This document shows, in pieces, positions 47,223-58,376 of a DNA stretch of 64,000 nt. The DNA is taken from NCBI GenBank assembly GCA_036925085.1, contig JAUPFP010000037.1, forward strand, positions 1,446,001 through 1,510,000, in the 5' to 3' direction. The first letter of the stretch is position 1, and every line of letters starts with the position of its first letter. The notes under the pieces are model-generated. The model saw only the letters and a program-made list of their open reading frames with translations. It was not told the origin of the DNA and made no database searches. The translations under genes were made by a program, and so were the position numbers. Source of the stretch: Brachycybe producta (lineage: Eukaryota; Arthropoda; Diplopoda; Playtdesmida; Andrognathidae).

Positions 47223-47400
47223 ACTGATGATCATAGCTGTTAATTTTGCTGATCCAAAATCAGAAGCCGAGACAGAGATGTAAGTTTGAAGCAAACGGCT
47301 ACCTTGTGCAAGGAAGATGAACAATACCACTGTAACCTGAGCAGGTTGATATAAAATTTAATTTAATTTAATTTAACAGACATGAACACCAGAAGAGGAG
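47223..47400 (+). ncRNA. Possible spliced transcript, mostly noncoding
   Basis: 47223-47279 is bounded by a strong acceptor (TTTTTGTTTTCAG) and a perfect donor (GTAAGTTTG). 100 nt later another good acceptor (TTTAATTTAATTTAACAG) ends at 47379. One frame of the first block is open (MIIAVNFADPKSEAE) but does not continue far. A long noncoding RNA, or exons of a gene extending outside what I can recognise, are both possible. Confidence 0.3.
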
Positions 47401-47419
47401 AGTATCTTTTTCTTGTAAA

Positions 47420-48060
47420 ATCCTTGTGCAGGAACTTTAAAGATGATACGAGTCATTAATTCTGTTGTAAGATCTTCGCCGGACTTGAGGTATCTATAAG
47501 AAACATTAAAATTGCAAAGAATAATGATAATTTGATGTTATTAGATCTGAATTGCAAATTGTAACTATTTTTTTAATAGTGTAATGCATAAAGTTACTAA
47601 ACATTTAAAACCACAAAACTTAGTGTAACCATAAAGCACAAAAATATTATGGCCTACAAAAATATAAAAGTGTCTGTATGAAAGTTTATTTCAAAGGTGG
47701 TCAAAATAAAGGTAATGTATAATGTGTTCAATTTGTTTTATCCAATAATTTACATGACATGGAGAAGGTAAAATCAATGAATTGCTTCTAATCTCGTCCA
47801 CAATTACACATACAGCAGCATGTTTCACTTTTATGACTTTTTATGAAATTGGCGTTTTGACTAAATTCAGGATCGGTTCGAAGGCATAGGCGCACTTTGG
47901 TTGCCAGAGTTTATAAATTAAGTAGCAAATGGAAGAAATTTTAGAAAATGTTTTTGGTTGACTGCACTCATACTTCTGGAAAAATGAGACAAAATTTTCT
48001 GGGCGAGTAAAAATTGATATTTTGTGTAAATTTCTAATTGATTCAATGGTAAAAGCGCCT
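47420..48060. other. Intergenic, no gene seen
   Basis: AT-rich sequence with no recognisable features. Confidence 0.45.
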
Positions 48061-48064
48061 GTTG

Positions 48065-48185
48065 AAGACAATTTAAAGTGTTTTAGAAACTAGAAGAGTA
48101 TAACTAAATCAGATTTGGTGGTTTTGATGTGGGTAACTTTTGAAATAAACTTGTATGGCAACTAGAAAGTGTTGAATGTATATAT
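48065..48185. mobile_element. MITE-1 copy 8, left half only
   Basis: AAAGTGTTTTAGAAACTAGA, then GAGTA and TTTTGAAATAAACTT, match the left arm. The right arm is missing. Confidence 0.6.
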
Positions 48186-50797
48186 GTAGATGCTTTTGTG
48201 CAAATTAGAGAAAATTACATGTAAGTACAGTATTTGTATAGTTTTATTTTTCTGTTCAAGATGGCAAAATTACATGTTGCCTACAAATGAGAAATCTCTT
48301 GAACAAACACTGATTCAACTGAATTGCAAGTAGCACCTGGTTTGTATACTCCAGGTGTGTTATGATGACACCTATTGTTCAAATTAATTTCATTATAATT
48401 ATTGTGATTATTATTACATTGGACTAAAAATGTTACTGCTGGCTTTTATTGTTATTCTAGACAGATGGCGCCTCATGTTTTATTATGTTCATATTTTTAT
48501 TTTTAAAGTTTTGAAAACTTTTCTGACTTTATTTGATAGAACATTTTGGGTGGGGCAATTTCGTGACATCATGACATCAATTTCCATGACAATGTTCAAA
48601 TAAAAGAAGTTTGTCTGCCAGTAGCATTAGCTGTACATGATATTTATAATGTGAATTATTCTAAAATGTACATCTGACCACTTGTTTCAGTTAACTTTCT
48701 TTTTTTGTTATTTTTGTGTTTCTATTTTATACAAAGTTACTTATGATAATAACGACCATGTGCATATTCCATTATTCAGCAGTTTATCCACTAGTATGAT
48801 GTCATGTCCATATATACTGTATATTAATAGACGTGATACCACACTTCTGATTAAATCGATGATTAATGCAATGTATGGTGTAATATTTATCGAATTATCT
48901 GTTGATCTTCTGTAAATGTTACATAATAAGTTTGGACGTGGGCTTTAAAAGTGAGGTAGAGGAAGGCCCAAACAAGCCTGGGACATGGTGGTAAAACGGC
49001 ATATGGGGGCATGAGGGGTTTCTGTGAGTTTGGTACAAAATCGAAAGGAGTGGAGAAATAGAACCTGTAAAGAAGCTCCTGTGAATTTGCAAGAAAGGTG
49101 CAGAAAATGATGATTATGATGATTAAATGTTGCACAAAATTGTGACATGTTAACTTTTATGTATAATTTATTTTGTAATTATTATTAGGCTATAAAATAA
49201 AAAGAAAGTAAATAACAAAATAAGTTTATTTTTTTTTTATAAAATATAGTGAAAACGTTTGACTTAATGATTTGTTAACCTCTTCAGCTTAAGCATTTAA
49301 AAAGAAATTAAGTTTATTGACAATGCAACTAGAGACCTACATAAAGCCCATGTGCCGGTGGGCTTTTGCAAAAGGCCAGCCGAGTCTGCCACTTGAGTCT
49401 GCATTTTTATGTCAAAGGCCCATGGGCTTGGTGGGCCTAGTTTTTTGCACACCATGGATAACATTTAGCTAAAGTTTTAATTGTATAGCATTTTTTAATT
49501 CTTTCTGGACTATAAATTTAAAAAAAAATGAAATATAAGTAATGAACGTGTATGCCTTTTACATAGATATAATACCGAAGGTTGACTTTTAATTGGTTTG
49601 TTTTTCGAATTATTAAGCCACTTATAGTCATATTATACAGTGTCTATAACATCTCATAGTGGAAGTTAGTTCTGTAAGATAGGTTCCTTTTCTAGTTTTT
49701 ATTTAATTTTAAAAACACCCTGGTATTCATTCATATGCAGAATTTTTCAAACTAGGCTTATAGCCTAGTTTACCAAATTAGAAAATAATTGGTTGAGAAA
49801 GTTTGTCATTTTTTGTACAAACTATGTTTCCGGGTAGTGGTATTACTTGTGAAGCGCAGCCATTTTTTTTTTCATAGTTTTTATATTGGTTCTAATTTCA
49901 AATATTTACTGTGGTAAAGAAATTGAATATTGTGATGTACTAATGTTTATTGACTTCAAAAAAAGGTTCTAAGCCATTTTTTAGTAGAAATTAATAGTTA
50001 TGTAGCCTAGTTTTTGTATTGCTATACTCTAATTTGGGCATAAAATCTTTTTCTATTATATAATGTGACAAAATGTCACTTTAATGGTGGAGTTCAATGC
50101 TTTATTTTACTTATTAAATAGAAAAATAGTTTCAAAGGATGTTTTAAAATGTATTGACTGGTTATCAGCATTTAATTATGTTTGAAAACCATTTATTTTT
50201 TTAGGATGAAAAGGAAAAAGAATTCTTTTTCAATTTTTTGTATTGATAATACGAGTATTTATTGGTACAAAAAAGTAAGGAAGAAGAAATAATATGTACA
50301 TGTGTTTGACAATTATTTATGTTGATTTAAATATTATGAATTCGTTATTCATTATTAGAGACTCCACCCTTTATTATTTTCACTCAGTTTTCTATTTGAA
50401 ATTATTCAAAAATCTAATTGGAAAAAAAGTTATTATAGAATCATTTTTTAATCAAAGACAAATGTTTGTCATTTTGAATTTGTTTTATTTGTTTATTTGA
50501 ATCAATAATAACATTCTGAATTATCGATTATGATTTAAGATTTATTCTTATTCTTAAAATGTCTAATAAATTTTTATAGTGCACCATTTAATTTATGTTA
50601 ACTTATCTCTTTCAAGTAACAATTACTAGTTAAGTTCATTGTTTTCAATTGGTAGCTAATAGCTTTACTAGTCAATAAATAACCATTGATATTTAGGTAA
50701 TAAATTATTCACAGGGCTTTTGAACTAGTTAAACAAATTTTAAATGAAATTAACATTGTTATCAACTTATCTGTACTGATTAGGATACGGATTTGTA
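48186..50797. other. Intergenic, no gene seen
   Basis: AT-rich. 49330-49450 holds GC-richer phrases with GCCCATG and TGGGCCTAG in inverse order, probably one more small transposon. Paired frames at 48887-49148 are random openings. Confidence 0.45.
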
Positions 50798-51373
50798 TGC
50801 AATATTAAGCAAATGTTTCCCAATTTGTGGCTCAAGTACCAATTGGGAAGTAATCATTATCATCATTAGAGCAACTGCAATTTTCCTTTTTTGTAAATGA
50901 AAACGGCTGGTTTGAGGCTAGATGTCTTGTTACTTTTAGTTGTAAATTAGAGTTCTAGACTCCAAGTAATCGGTAATCTAGACGATATTGTTACTTCACA
51001 ATTGGCCCGTATACCTAGTACACACCTGATAATTTAAATGCATTTAAATAATGAACGTGTTCGACAGAGCCCTGTGAAGGGCAAACGAACAATATGTCGT
51101 CGAATTCAATTTATTCAGTTAATAATCTGAAAATATTGAGTTGATACTTAAATATAATATATAAACTATTGACAAAATATTGAGTATATTAGAATATTTA
51201 GTATTTCAATTTAAAATATTAATAATAAAGTCAATTTTTATTTGATGTTCATGTCCTTAACTAGATTCCGTATAATTCACCTAAACACATTTAATTTGAA
51301 TTCATTTAATTCATGTGTGTACAGTGTACACTGTATTAGGCTATAGATTGAGAAACATTTGCTTTATATTGCA
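50798..51373. mobile_element. MITE-3 copy 2, interrupted by MITE-2 copy 2
   Basis: MITE-3 starts TGCAATATTAAGCAAATGTT and ends AACATTTGCTTTATATTGCA, inverse of each other. Inside it, about 51011-51337 is MITE-2 (ATACCTAGTACACACCTG on the left, CATGTGTGTACAGTGTAC, then TGTATTA on the right, with the inner CTAAACACATTTAATTTGAA). Confidence 0.7.
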
Positions 51374-53049
51374 TAACATGATTAAATTTTACTAATGAAA
51401 GTTGTACTTTTAATTCGTATTAAAATAACTGGCATTTAAAAATAGTGTTTTAATAAATTATATCAGCTCTACGTCATAAGAGAGACATAAGAAATTTAGT
51501 TGTTGATAAAAAAAAATGAAATATGAAAACTATTGTTTCATTCCTTTTGTCTATATTGATTCACTGTTTATATTAAAGTCACGCTTTTGTTCCATATCGG
51601 TTATATAATATTTTTTTTATTTCAAATTTTTGATAAAGATAATTACATTTGTTTAAGATGTAACTTAAACACCTGTTATGTGCTTCGTTTATTTGTCTTA
51701 TTTAAAAAAAATGAAAAATAACTACAATTTCAAGTTTGAATCTATCCAATGTCAAGACCTATTTTCTAAAACAATGATTTTTTGTTTTTCTTTAAAAAAA
51801 ATTAAATACAATTGCTGTTAAAATAATACATTTAAAGTGAACTTCAAAAACAGTGAAAATAGTTTTTTAGAAGAAAAGAAGAATGGGAAATTAAGGTTTT
51901 TATGTTTGGGTGTTACTTATTTTCTTTTATTTATTTGTTTTATAAACAAAAAGTATTCGTTTTAATTGTATTTGACAAAGAATTGATTTTTTTAAAAAAG
52001 TAATTTTATTTGAACACATAAATAGGCCAAGAAGATATCTAATTAGTAATTATGCGATCTAATTGTCATATGTATTGAAAGTTTATGGTTTATTAGGTTA
52101 GAATATTTTCACTATGTACTTGATGAGAAAAATGAAAAGGAAAATAAGAGTTTTTTTTTACAAACTGTATGTATGCCAGGGGTCTGGCACGCGAGCCACA
52201 TTCACTTTAATCATAGATTTAATGTGGCTCACTGGCTGATTTTTTTCTTAATAATTTTCTAAAATATAGTTTGGTATTTTATTTTCAATAAGTTTTTTAA
52301 TTACTGTATTGATCTTTTTTTTACATTTTGAGTAAAGGTAATCGAAATATTGCATAATATTAACCCTACTTACTATTCAGTGGATTGATTGATTTGCATT
52401 GTTCATATGACATAATAATTATTTAAGTTAGTTTTAAAGTGTAAACGCCTATAGAACTCTGATATTCAGTGTTTTGAATGTCTGCACAATGTAGCATGTA
52501 TGGTTATAATAATTATTCGGAAATTTATATTTCAATTTTATCTATGGTCTTCAAGTAAAATGAGTTTAGGGGCCCTCAAATGGCATGCAATTATTTATTG
52601 ATATTCAATTGAAGGTGTTTCTAAAAGTTTAATTTTTAAAACTATGTTAGCTTATCAGGTGTTTAAATGTTGTTTTTCAATTTTATTTTAGTGGGTAGTA
52701 AAAAGTACTCATACATTAGAATAGTTTTACATAACATAAACACCTATGTGTGTTTTATGTGTTTCTTATGTTGATTAGTTTGAAAAATGTATTGAACCGT
52801 TAAAAATTATATCCATCTTTTGAAGGCATGTTAGTAATATGCATTAATTAATCTGACATATTGTATTTTGAATTGATAATAATGAAATGAATCTTGTTAA
52901 ACTAGTTTTTTTATAAATATAATTAGCTTTAATATATGCATGATACTTGGCTATATTAAGAATGAATTTTAGGTTAATAAGCAGGTATTGCAGATTATGC
53001 AAATGAATGGAGGAACAATTGAATTAGACTATTATTCTTTATTTCAGCT
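51374..53049. other. Intergenic, no gene seen
   Basis: AT-rich. A scrap at 52170-52240 (GGGGTCTGGCACGCGAGCCAC, then AATGTGGCTCACTGG) is the end of some further transposon. No gene is recognisable. Confidence 0.45.
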
Positions 53050-53700
53050 GTAACATTAAGAAGAAATTGATTGTGTTAGAAACTGGAAGAGTAAGTGAAT
53101 CACTTAAGAATATTTTCATGATTAATATCTTTAAAAATAAACCTTTTTATGGCAATTGCAAATTCATTTTTTTTTTGTTTTTTTCCCTTCGAATTAAGCC
53201 AAAATGAAAAAATAAATTATTTCAAAAAATTTAAATTTGTTCATTTTTATACTGTCATGAAATGCTTTTAAAAGATTTCAATGTTAAAGTAATCTTTTGT
53301 GATTTAGTGATACCATGTGTTCAGTTGAATTATACGGATTTCAGTTAAGAACATAATATAAAATCAACTTTATTACTATTTTCTGAACAAATTGAAACAC
53401 TAAATCAATATTTTATTACACTAACCCATTATATTGAAATACAAATTTAATATATTTCAATATTAACTCAATATATAGATATATTAAACGAATAAATTGG
53501 ATTCGACATATTGTTTGTTTGTCCTTAACAGGGTTCTGTAGAACGTGTTTAAGTTTTAAATACATTTCACTTTTTAGGTATAGATAAGGTATTACTGTTC
53601 TAGTTTCTAAAACACTTTCAAGTTTTTTTTGTTATTGTTGTTTCTAAAATGGAGAATAATCAAGAGTTCTAGGGACGATTTTTGCTTAAACGTGATTGTT
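53050..53700. mobile_element. MITE-1 copy 9, interrupted by MITE-2 copy 3
   Basis: The left arm (GTGTTAGAAACTGGAAGAGT, about 53071) and right arm (TTCTAGTTTCTAAAACACTT, about 53596) are separated by about 53312-53592. This insert has the MITE-2 words TTGAATTATACGGATTTCAG and GATTCGACATATTGTTTG and ends GATAAGGTAT. Confidence 0.7.
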
Positions 53701-54860
53701 TTTTTAAAATGAGATTTAGTATGTGATGATTTAAAAATTGATGTTTTATTATCTTTTAAACTATGTAGGAAGATTATTTAAATATTTATTTGAAGCTAAT
53801 TTAATAATTGATTTGGTTCATATTAAAGAGCTAAAATGAAGTTCTGATTTTTTTCTTCTTAATCTTGTCTCTCATTAAATTTATTAATGGAGTCGAATTA
53901 TTTTGCATAATAAGTGACTTCATAACATAAAATCTGGGTTATAGTACTGGTAATAAATCTATTTTATTACAGTAGCTAATTATTTTTTTGTAGGAAAATT
54001 TGAGCTAGCAAAATGAACTAACTACACCTTGTTATATATATTTTTTTTAAATAAGCTTTTATCTAAATGTTTTATGAATATTCATTTTAGACTTGAATGT
54101 TTTTTTTTTTTAGAAATTGATCTATTTCTTCTTTTTCTATGTTAGAGATAATTGATCAAGTTTTTATTAATGATTGGCTTATTCGCTTTTCTCGCCAATA
54201 ACTGTTAACTTAACAGATTATTGTCAATATGACAAGTGCCCAGTTAAATTTATAATTTATTATTTTCAGTTTTTATGAAAATTTTTATTTTCTTTGTAAA
54301 ATACAATTTTTTTACTGATTAGTAAATCATTAAGTAGTAATAGTTTTATTTTATTCTGACAATAAACTTCTAAATAACTTCTAAATTTATAAGTTTTCTC
54401 TGCAAAATTCTAGATGTTATTTTTTTTTAAATTTTCAATGAAAACTGTTTAAGACGAAATGGAAGGGACCAGAATATTTTACACATGTTAAATGAAAAAA
54501 TTTTTAAAACATATGTTGTAATGTATTTTTATGGCACTAGAATATTGAGATTATGGTGAAAATGGCAAGAAAGACACAGAACATAAATAATGCAAACATT
54601 TAAAATTTAAAACTTTCATTTTGACTTCGCCTATTTTTTTTTTTTTATAATTGTTCAGAAATTAAGCGAATTCTGGAAATTCAGCCTTTGATTTGTGTTT
54701 TTTTCTTGTATGAAAAGTTTTACAAAAATACTATTTGCCTCAAAGCGAATTTCAAAAACCAGGAACTTCTATTTTGCGTTGAAAAAAACGGATTTTAGCT
54801 AGCTTTGTATTTTTGAGACCAAAAAAAAAATTGTTCTTGTTGATCAAGATATTATTCATT
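53701..54860. other. Intergenic, no gene seen
   Basis: AT-rich. 54430-54485 (ACTGTTTAAGACGAAATGG) is related to the repeat array that follows. Confidence 0.45.
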
Positions 54861-54924
54861 TCGTCTTAAACGAATTTAAATATAAGGAAAAAATGTCTTA
54901 AGGAACCAAACTGAAAATATGTAT

Positions 54925-55325
54925 TTCGTGTCATCCGATTTTTCGTGTTATTCGTTTTCATGTTAAACGGTTTCCACTATATCTGGAAAAAAACTATCCT
55001 AAAGGAATCAGACTGATAAATTATAATATATTTCCTGTTATCCGATTTTTCGTGTTATCTGTTTTTGTGTTAAACGATTTCCACTGTATATGGAAAAGCC
55101 TAATCTAAAGGATAAGACATAATATATTTCGTGTTATCCATTTTCATATTAAACTGTTTCCACTATATATCTATATGGGAAAAGCTATCCTATGAATTGG
55201 GCCGATACTATATTTCGTGTTATCCGATTTTTCTTGTTATCCACTGTATATGGAAAACTGATAATAGATCTATATTTCGTGTTATATCTGATTTTTCGTG
55301 TTAAACGGTTTTCATTATATGTTTT
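54925..55325. repeat. Tandem array of about 105-bp units (TTCGTGTTATCC family)
   Basis: About five units follow each other. Each has TATTTCGTGTTATCCGATTT, then a second CGTGTTATC, then GTTAAACGGTTTCCACTATA and ATGGAAAA. Later units are shortened. Single units appear at 2640-2810 and 25795-25865. The words resemble the ends of pogo-like DNA transposons. Confidence 0.7.
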
Positions 55326-56585
55326 AAGTATTCGTAATTTATTTGTCAAAGACCAGTTTTACTTTATATTTATAGAAGTTACTTATTCAAATTCTATTCA
55401 GCTATTCATAATTATCTCGTAATCGAGAAACATTCCTTAATGTAGAAATTACAGTAGCCTTGTTTTTTTTTGTTTTGTTTTTTAAAACTGTGTTCAATAT
55501 TTTTAACCAACTAAACATTTTAACCATGGTGGGAATATTATTTTTCTGTTATTTAATGTTGATAGCCTTTCTATGTTGTGGTTTTTTATTTGTGCATTGA
55601 ATAAAAAAAAATGAAAAGAAAACTGGTCTTTAGATGAAAAACATCCAACTTAGGATTTCCCATATTAGGATTGAATTATCAAATTTAATTTAGTTCAAAA
55701 ATACTGTACCCCACCTTTATTGAACAATTTTTTTTTGTTCATGCTTTAAAGCAATAAAATAACAGAAAAAAAGTTTTGAAAGAAAAAGAAGCTAAACTAG
55801 TTCAACACATGTTTACATATTTATGTAAATTAGAAAAAAAGACACAAAAATATTACTTATAATGATAATTGATCTGTATGAATTTCAGTTACAAAAATAA
55901 ACATTTTATAGTTTCTGTTTTGAAAATCAGGAAATAGTTATGTTTTTTAAAAAAAAATATTTTTGTTCATCTTACGTCTAGTTAAAAATCTTAGTTAAAA
56001 CTATTAGTTATAAATAGACCAATACAATGTACTTTAAAAGTTAACCATAAACTAGCTAAATTCGCAATGAAAGTTGGTTGAAGTTTTAGGTGAAAATTAC
56101 AATTAGAGCTCTCTATCTTTCAACTGGGCGTTGCCCCCTTTTTTTTCTTCTTTATGGCCATGATAATGACTTGCATATCCAGACTGACCAGTGACCACCA
56201 TGCACATACATAACACACTGGTCAGTAGGCCTAATGAACATAACTGCAAGTGTATAGGTAACAATGGTCAATAATGATAAGTATCTTTATAGAGGAACAA
56301 CAAAGTTAGACCAGTGTTCAGGTGAACGTGAAGTTAGATTGCAATCAATTTGCAATAAATTGTTTAAATTGTGTGTATCTAGGATAAAGAGAAAGTAACT
56401 TTTATTATTCTTCTTTTGAAAAAAAAAACACCTGAGTGTTTTTAAAATGTGTTAAACGTTTTTTAATGTTTTTTGTTATTAAAAATTTTGTTCATATCAC
56501 ATTATGTGTCCAACAACAGTTGATAATCTTTTTATGTTTCCTTTTTGTTGAACTGGGATTAGAATATAATTTTATATAAAAACAA
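55326..56585. other. Intergenic, no gene seen
   Basis: AT-rich, with a small GC-richer scrap at 56120-56260 (GACCAGTGACCACCATGC, then ACACTGGTCAG: partly inverse words), likely transposon debris. Confidence 0.45.
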
Positions 56586-56589
56586 CCTA

Positions 56590-57010
56590 CCAGGAATGGA
56601 CTGGGACAAAAAAACGACCCGGGGGTGGGGGGGGGGGAAAGATTTGCCCGTCCCTCAGGTGTAAGAAACTCCAAAAATAAATGGAACTCTCACCTTTTTT
56701 TTAAATGTCAGTGTATTTTTTAATCAAAATTACACATAGTTTTATTTTCATTTTTGCTTGCATTAAAGGTGTCATTTTTTACTATTTTGCACAAAATTGT
56801 AATTAAAAATGTCTTGAAACCAGCAAAGTTATACAAATGTATCATTTTTTTTAGGATTTTCTGTTATTAAAAAACTTCAGCTTTCTAATATTTTTCTTGT
56901 GCGATTTTTAAACTTTTATCAAGTTTCATCATAAAATCGGCCCTCAAATGGAAAAAAAGTGGCCCATCAGTAAAAATGCCCGCATGCCTGGTAAGCCAGT
57001 CCGCCCCTTT
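56590..57010. mobile_element. TE-6 copy
   Basis: GGAATGGACTGGGACAAAAA, then CCGGGGGT and a G run, then GTAAGAAACTCCAAAAATAA. The far end is GCCCGCATGCCTGGTAAGCC, then AGTCCGCCCC. TGGACTGG and CCAGTCC are inverse ends. Confidence 0.65.
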
Positions 57011-58020
57011 TGAATGAGAATATAATTTAATAAAAGGACCACCTACTGATGACAAGCTTTTTTGTTCTCGAATATAACTATTAAATAACTTCATAAATAT
57101 AAGTAATTTTGTATTATAATCACGCACTTGTTTAAAAGTGAAAAAACAACTATTTACACCAGTGATGAATTTGATATTAATTTCTTTTCTCGTGTTATTC
57201 CTTTTAATTTTATAAACAAAATTACATTTGAAGTATATATTTCAATCACATGTAATTGATCTTTTTTTTTAAAAAAATAATTTCTTGTCGTTTCTGGGCC
57301 AATTTTTTTTATTTCTTTTCCTAATTAGATTTATAAAAAATAAAGAGAAAAACTGTTTGTGGTCAACATTGCAAGTTTTTTTTCTGGACACTTGAGTGTA
57401 ATATTAGCCTACAATACTAACCTACTACACGAATTATGTAGCCTCAATGGAAAGTGATGATAAAGAGGCATATTCTTTGCTTTCTATATTTTTTTTAATA
57501 TTTTAGGCGTATTTTATATAATCCATTTTAATGGACCAATTTCCCACATTTTCTAAACAATGTGGCCATAATATAGGATAATCTGATATTGAGTTTTAAT
57601 TTTTTTTTAAATGTAATTTGCTAATTTACCTATAAACGTAGAAAGTAATTTTACTCGAGAAATTGTTTTGCACTTTTTGTGAAAAATAAAGAAAAATAGA
57701 AAAATGAATACCTATAGTAAAAATCTCAATTACATACATATAATAGGTCTATATTACCAACAAAATGTAAATCAATCTTTCTGCAAATTAACTATTCGGT
57801 TTGCATAACTATCATTCATGGGCGCCCACACATATTGTCAAGTTGGGCACTCGCGCTAGCCTCTATTCTACATGATATTAGAAAATATTGTAAATTTTAT
57901 TTGTATGTAAATTTTATTAAAAAAAATGTATTGCTCGAAAAAAGTTGATCATATTTTAAAGCTTCAATTTGATTTTGTACTACTCTGTATACATAATAAT
58001 ATTACGTGTATGAATGGGTG
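57011..58020. other. Intergenic, no gene seen
   Basis: AT-rich sequence with no recognisable features except a short GC-richer scrap at about 57825-57860. Confidence 0.45.
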
Positions 58021-58024
58021 ACAC

Positions 58025-58285
58025 GGGTGTACTCACTGGACTGGGAGAAAAAAAAACAGCCCGGGAAAATTCTTTGATAAGCCCTATATTGAATTAGTAA
58101 CTCCGAAATTTCACTTTGTTCTATTTTTATTTTTGTCTACAATAATCTTGTCAATTTCTTGTGCTGTTTATCAGTTTTCTGTTCTTTTTGTTTTGCGATT
58201 TTTAATTTTCTTCTGTGAGTTTCATCATAAAATAGTTCCTCAAATGACCGAAAATGCCCTATGGGCCAATCCGAACATGATTTGT
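58025..58285. mobile_element. TE-6 copy, shortened
   Basis: CACTGGACTGGGAGAAAAAA, then CAGCCCGGGAAAA at the left, and CATCATAAAATAGTTCCTCA, then AAAATGCCCTATGGGCCAAT at the right. The order is the same as in 56590-57010. Confidence 0.6.
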
Positions 58286-58361
58286 GAAGATGTTTGGGTG
58301 TATTTGAGGCTATTTTCTGCCCAATGTAGTTATTTTAAAATTTAGCTTTTGTCAATCCCGC

Positions 58362-58376
58362 GGGGGGGGGGGGGGG
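58362..58376. repeat. G15 homopolymer
   Basis: An uninterrupted run of 15 G lies between TCCCGC and ATCTGC. Confidence 0.85.

Noticed and set aside
48887-49148. Two overlapping minus-strand frames (82 and 67 codons)
   Set aside because: No splice or promoter support; composition changes along the frame, and the part near 48930-49100 looks like transposon debris.
54925-55325. Array of repeats as a CRISPR locus
   Set aside because: Units are about 105 bp, contiguous and without unique spacers, in a eukaryotic setting.
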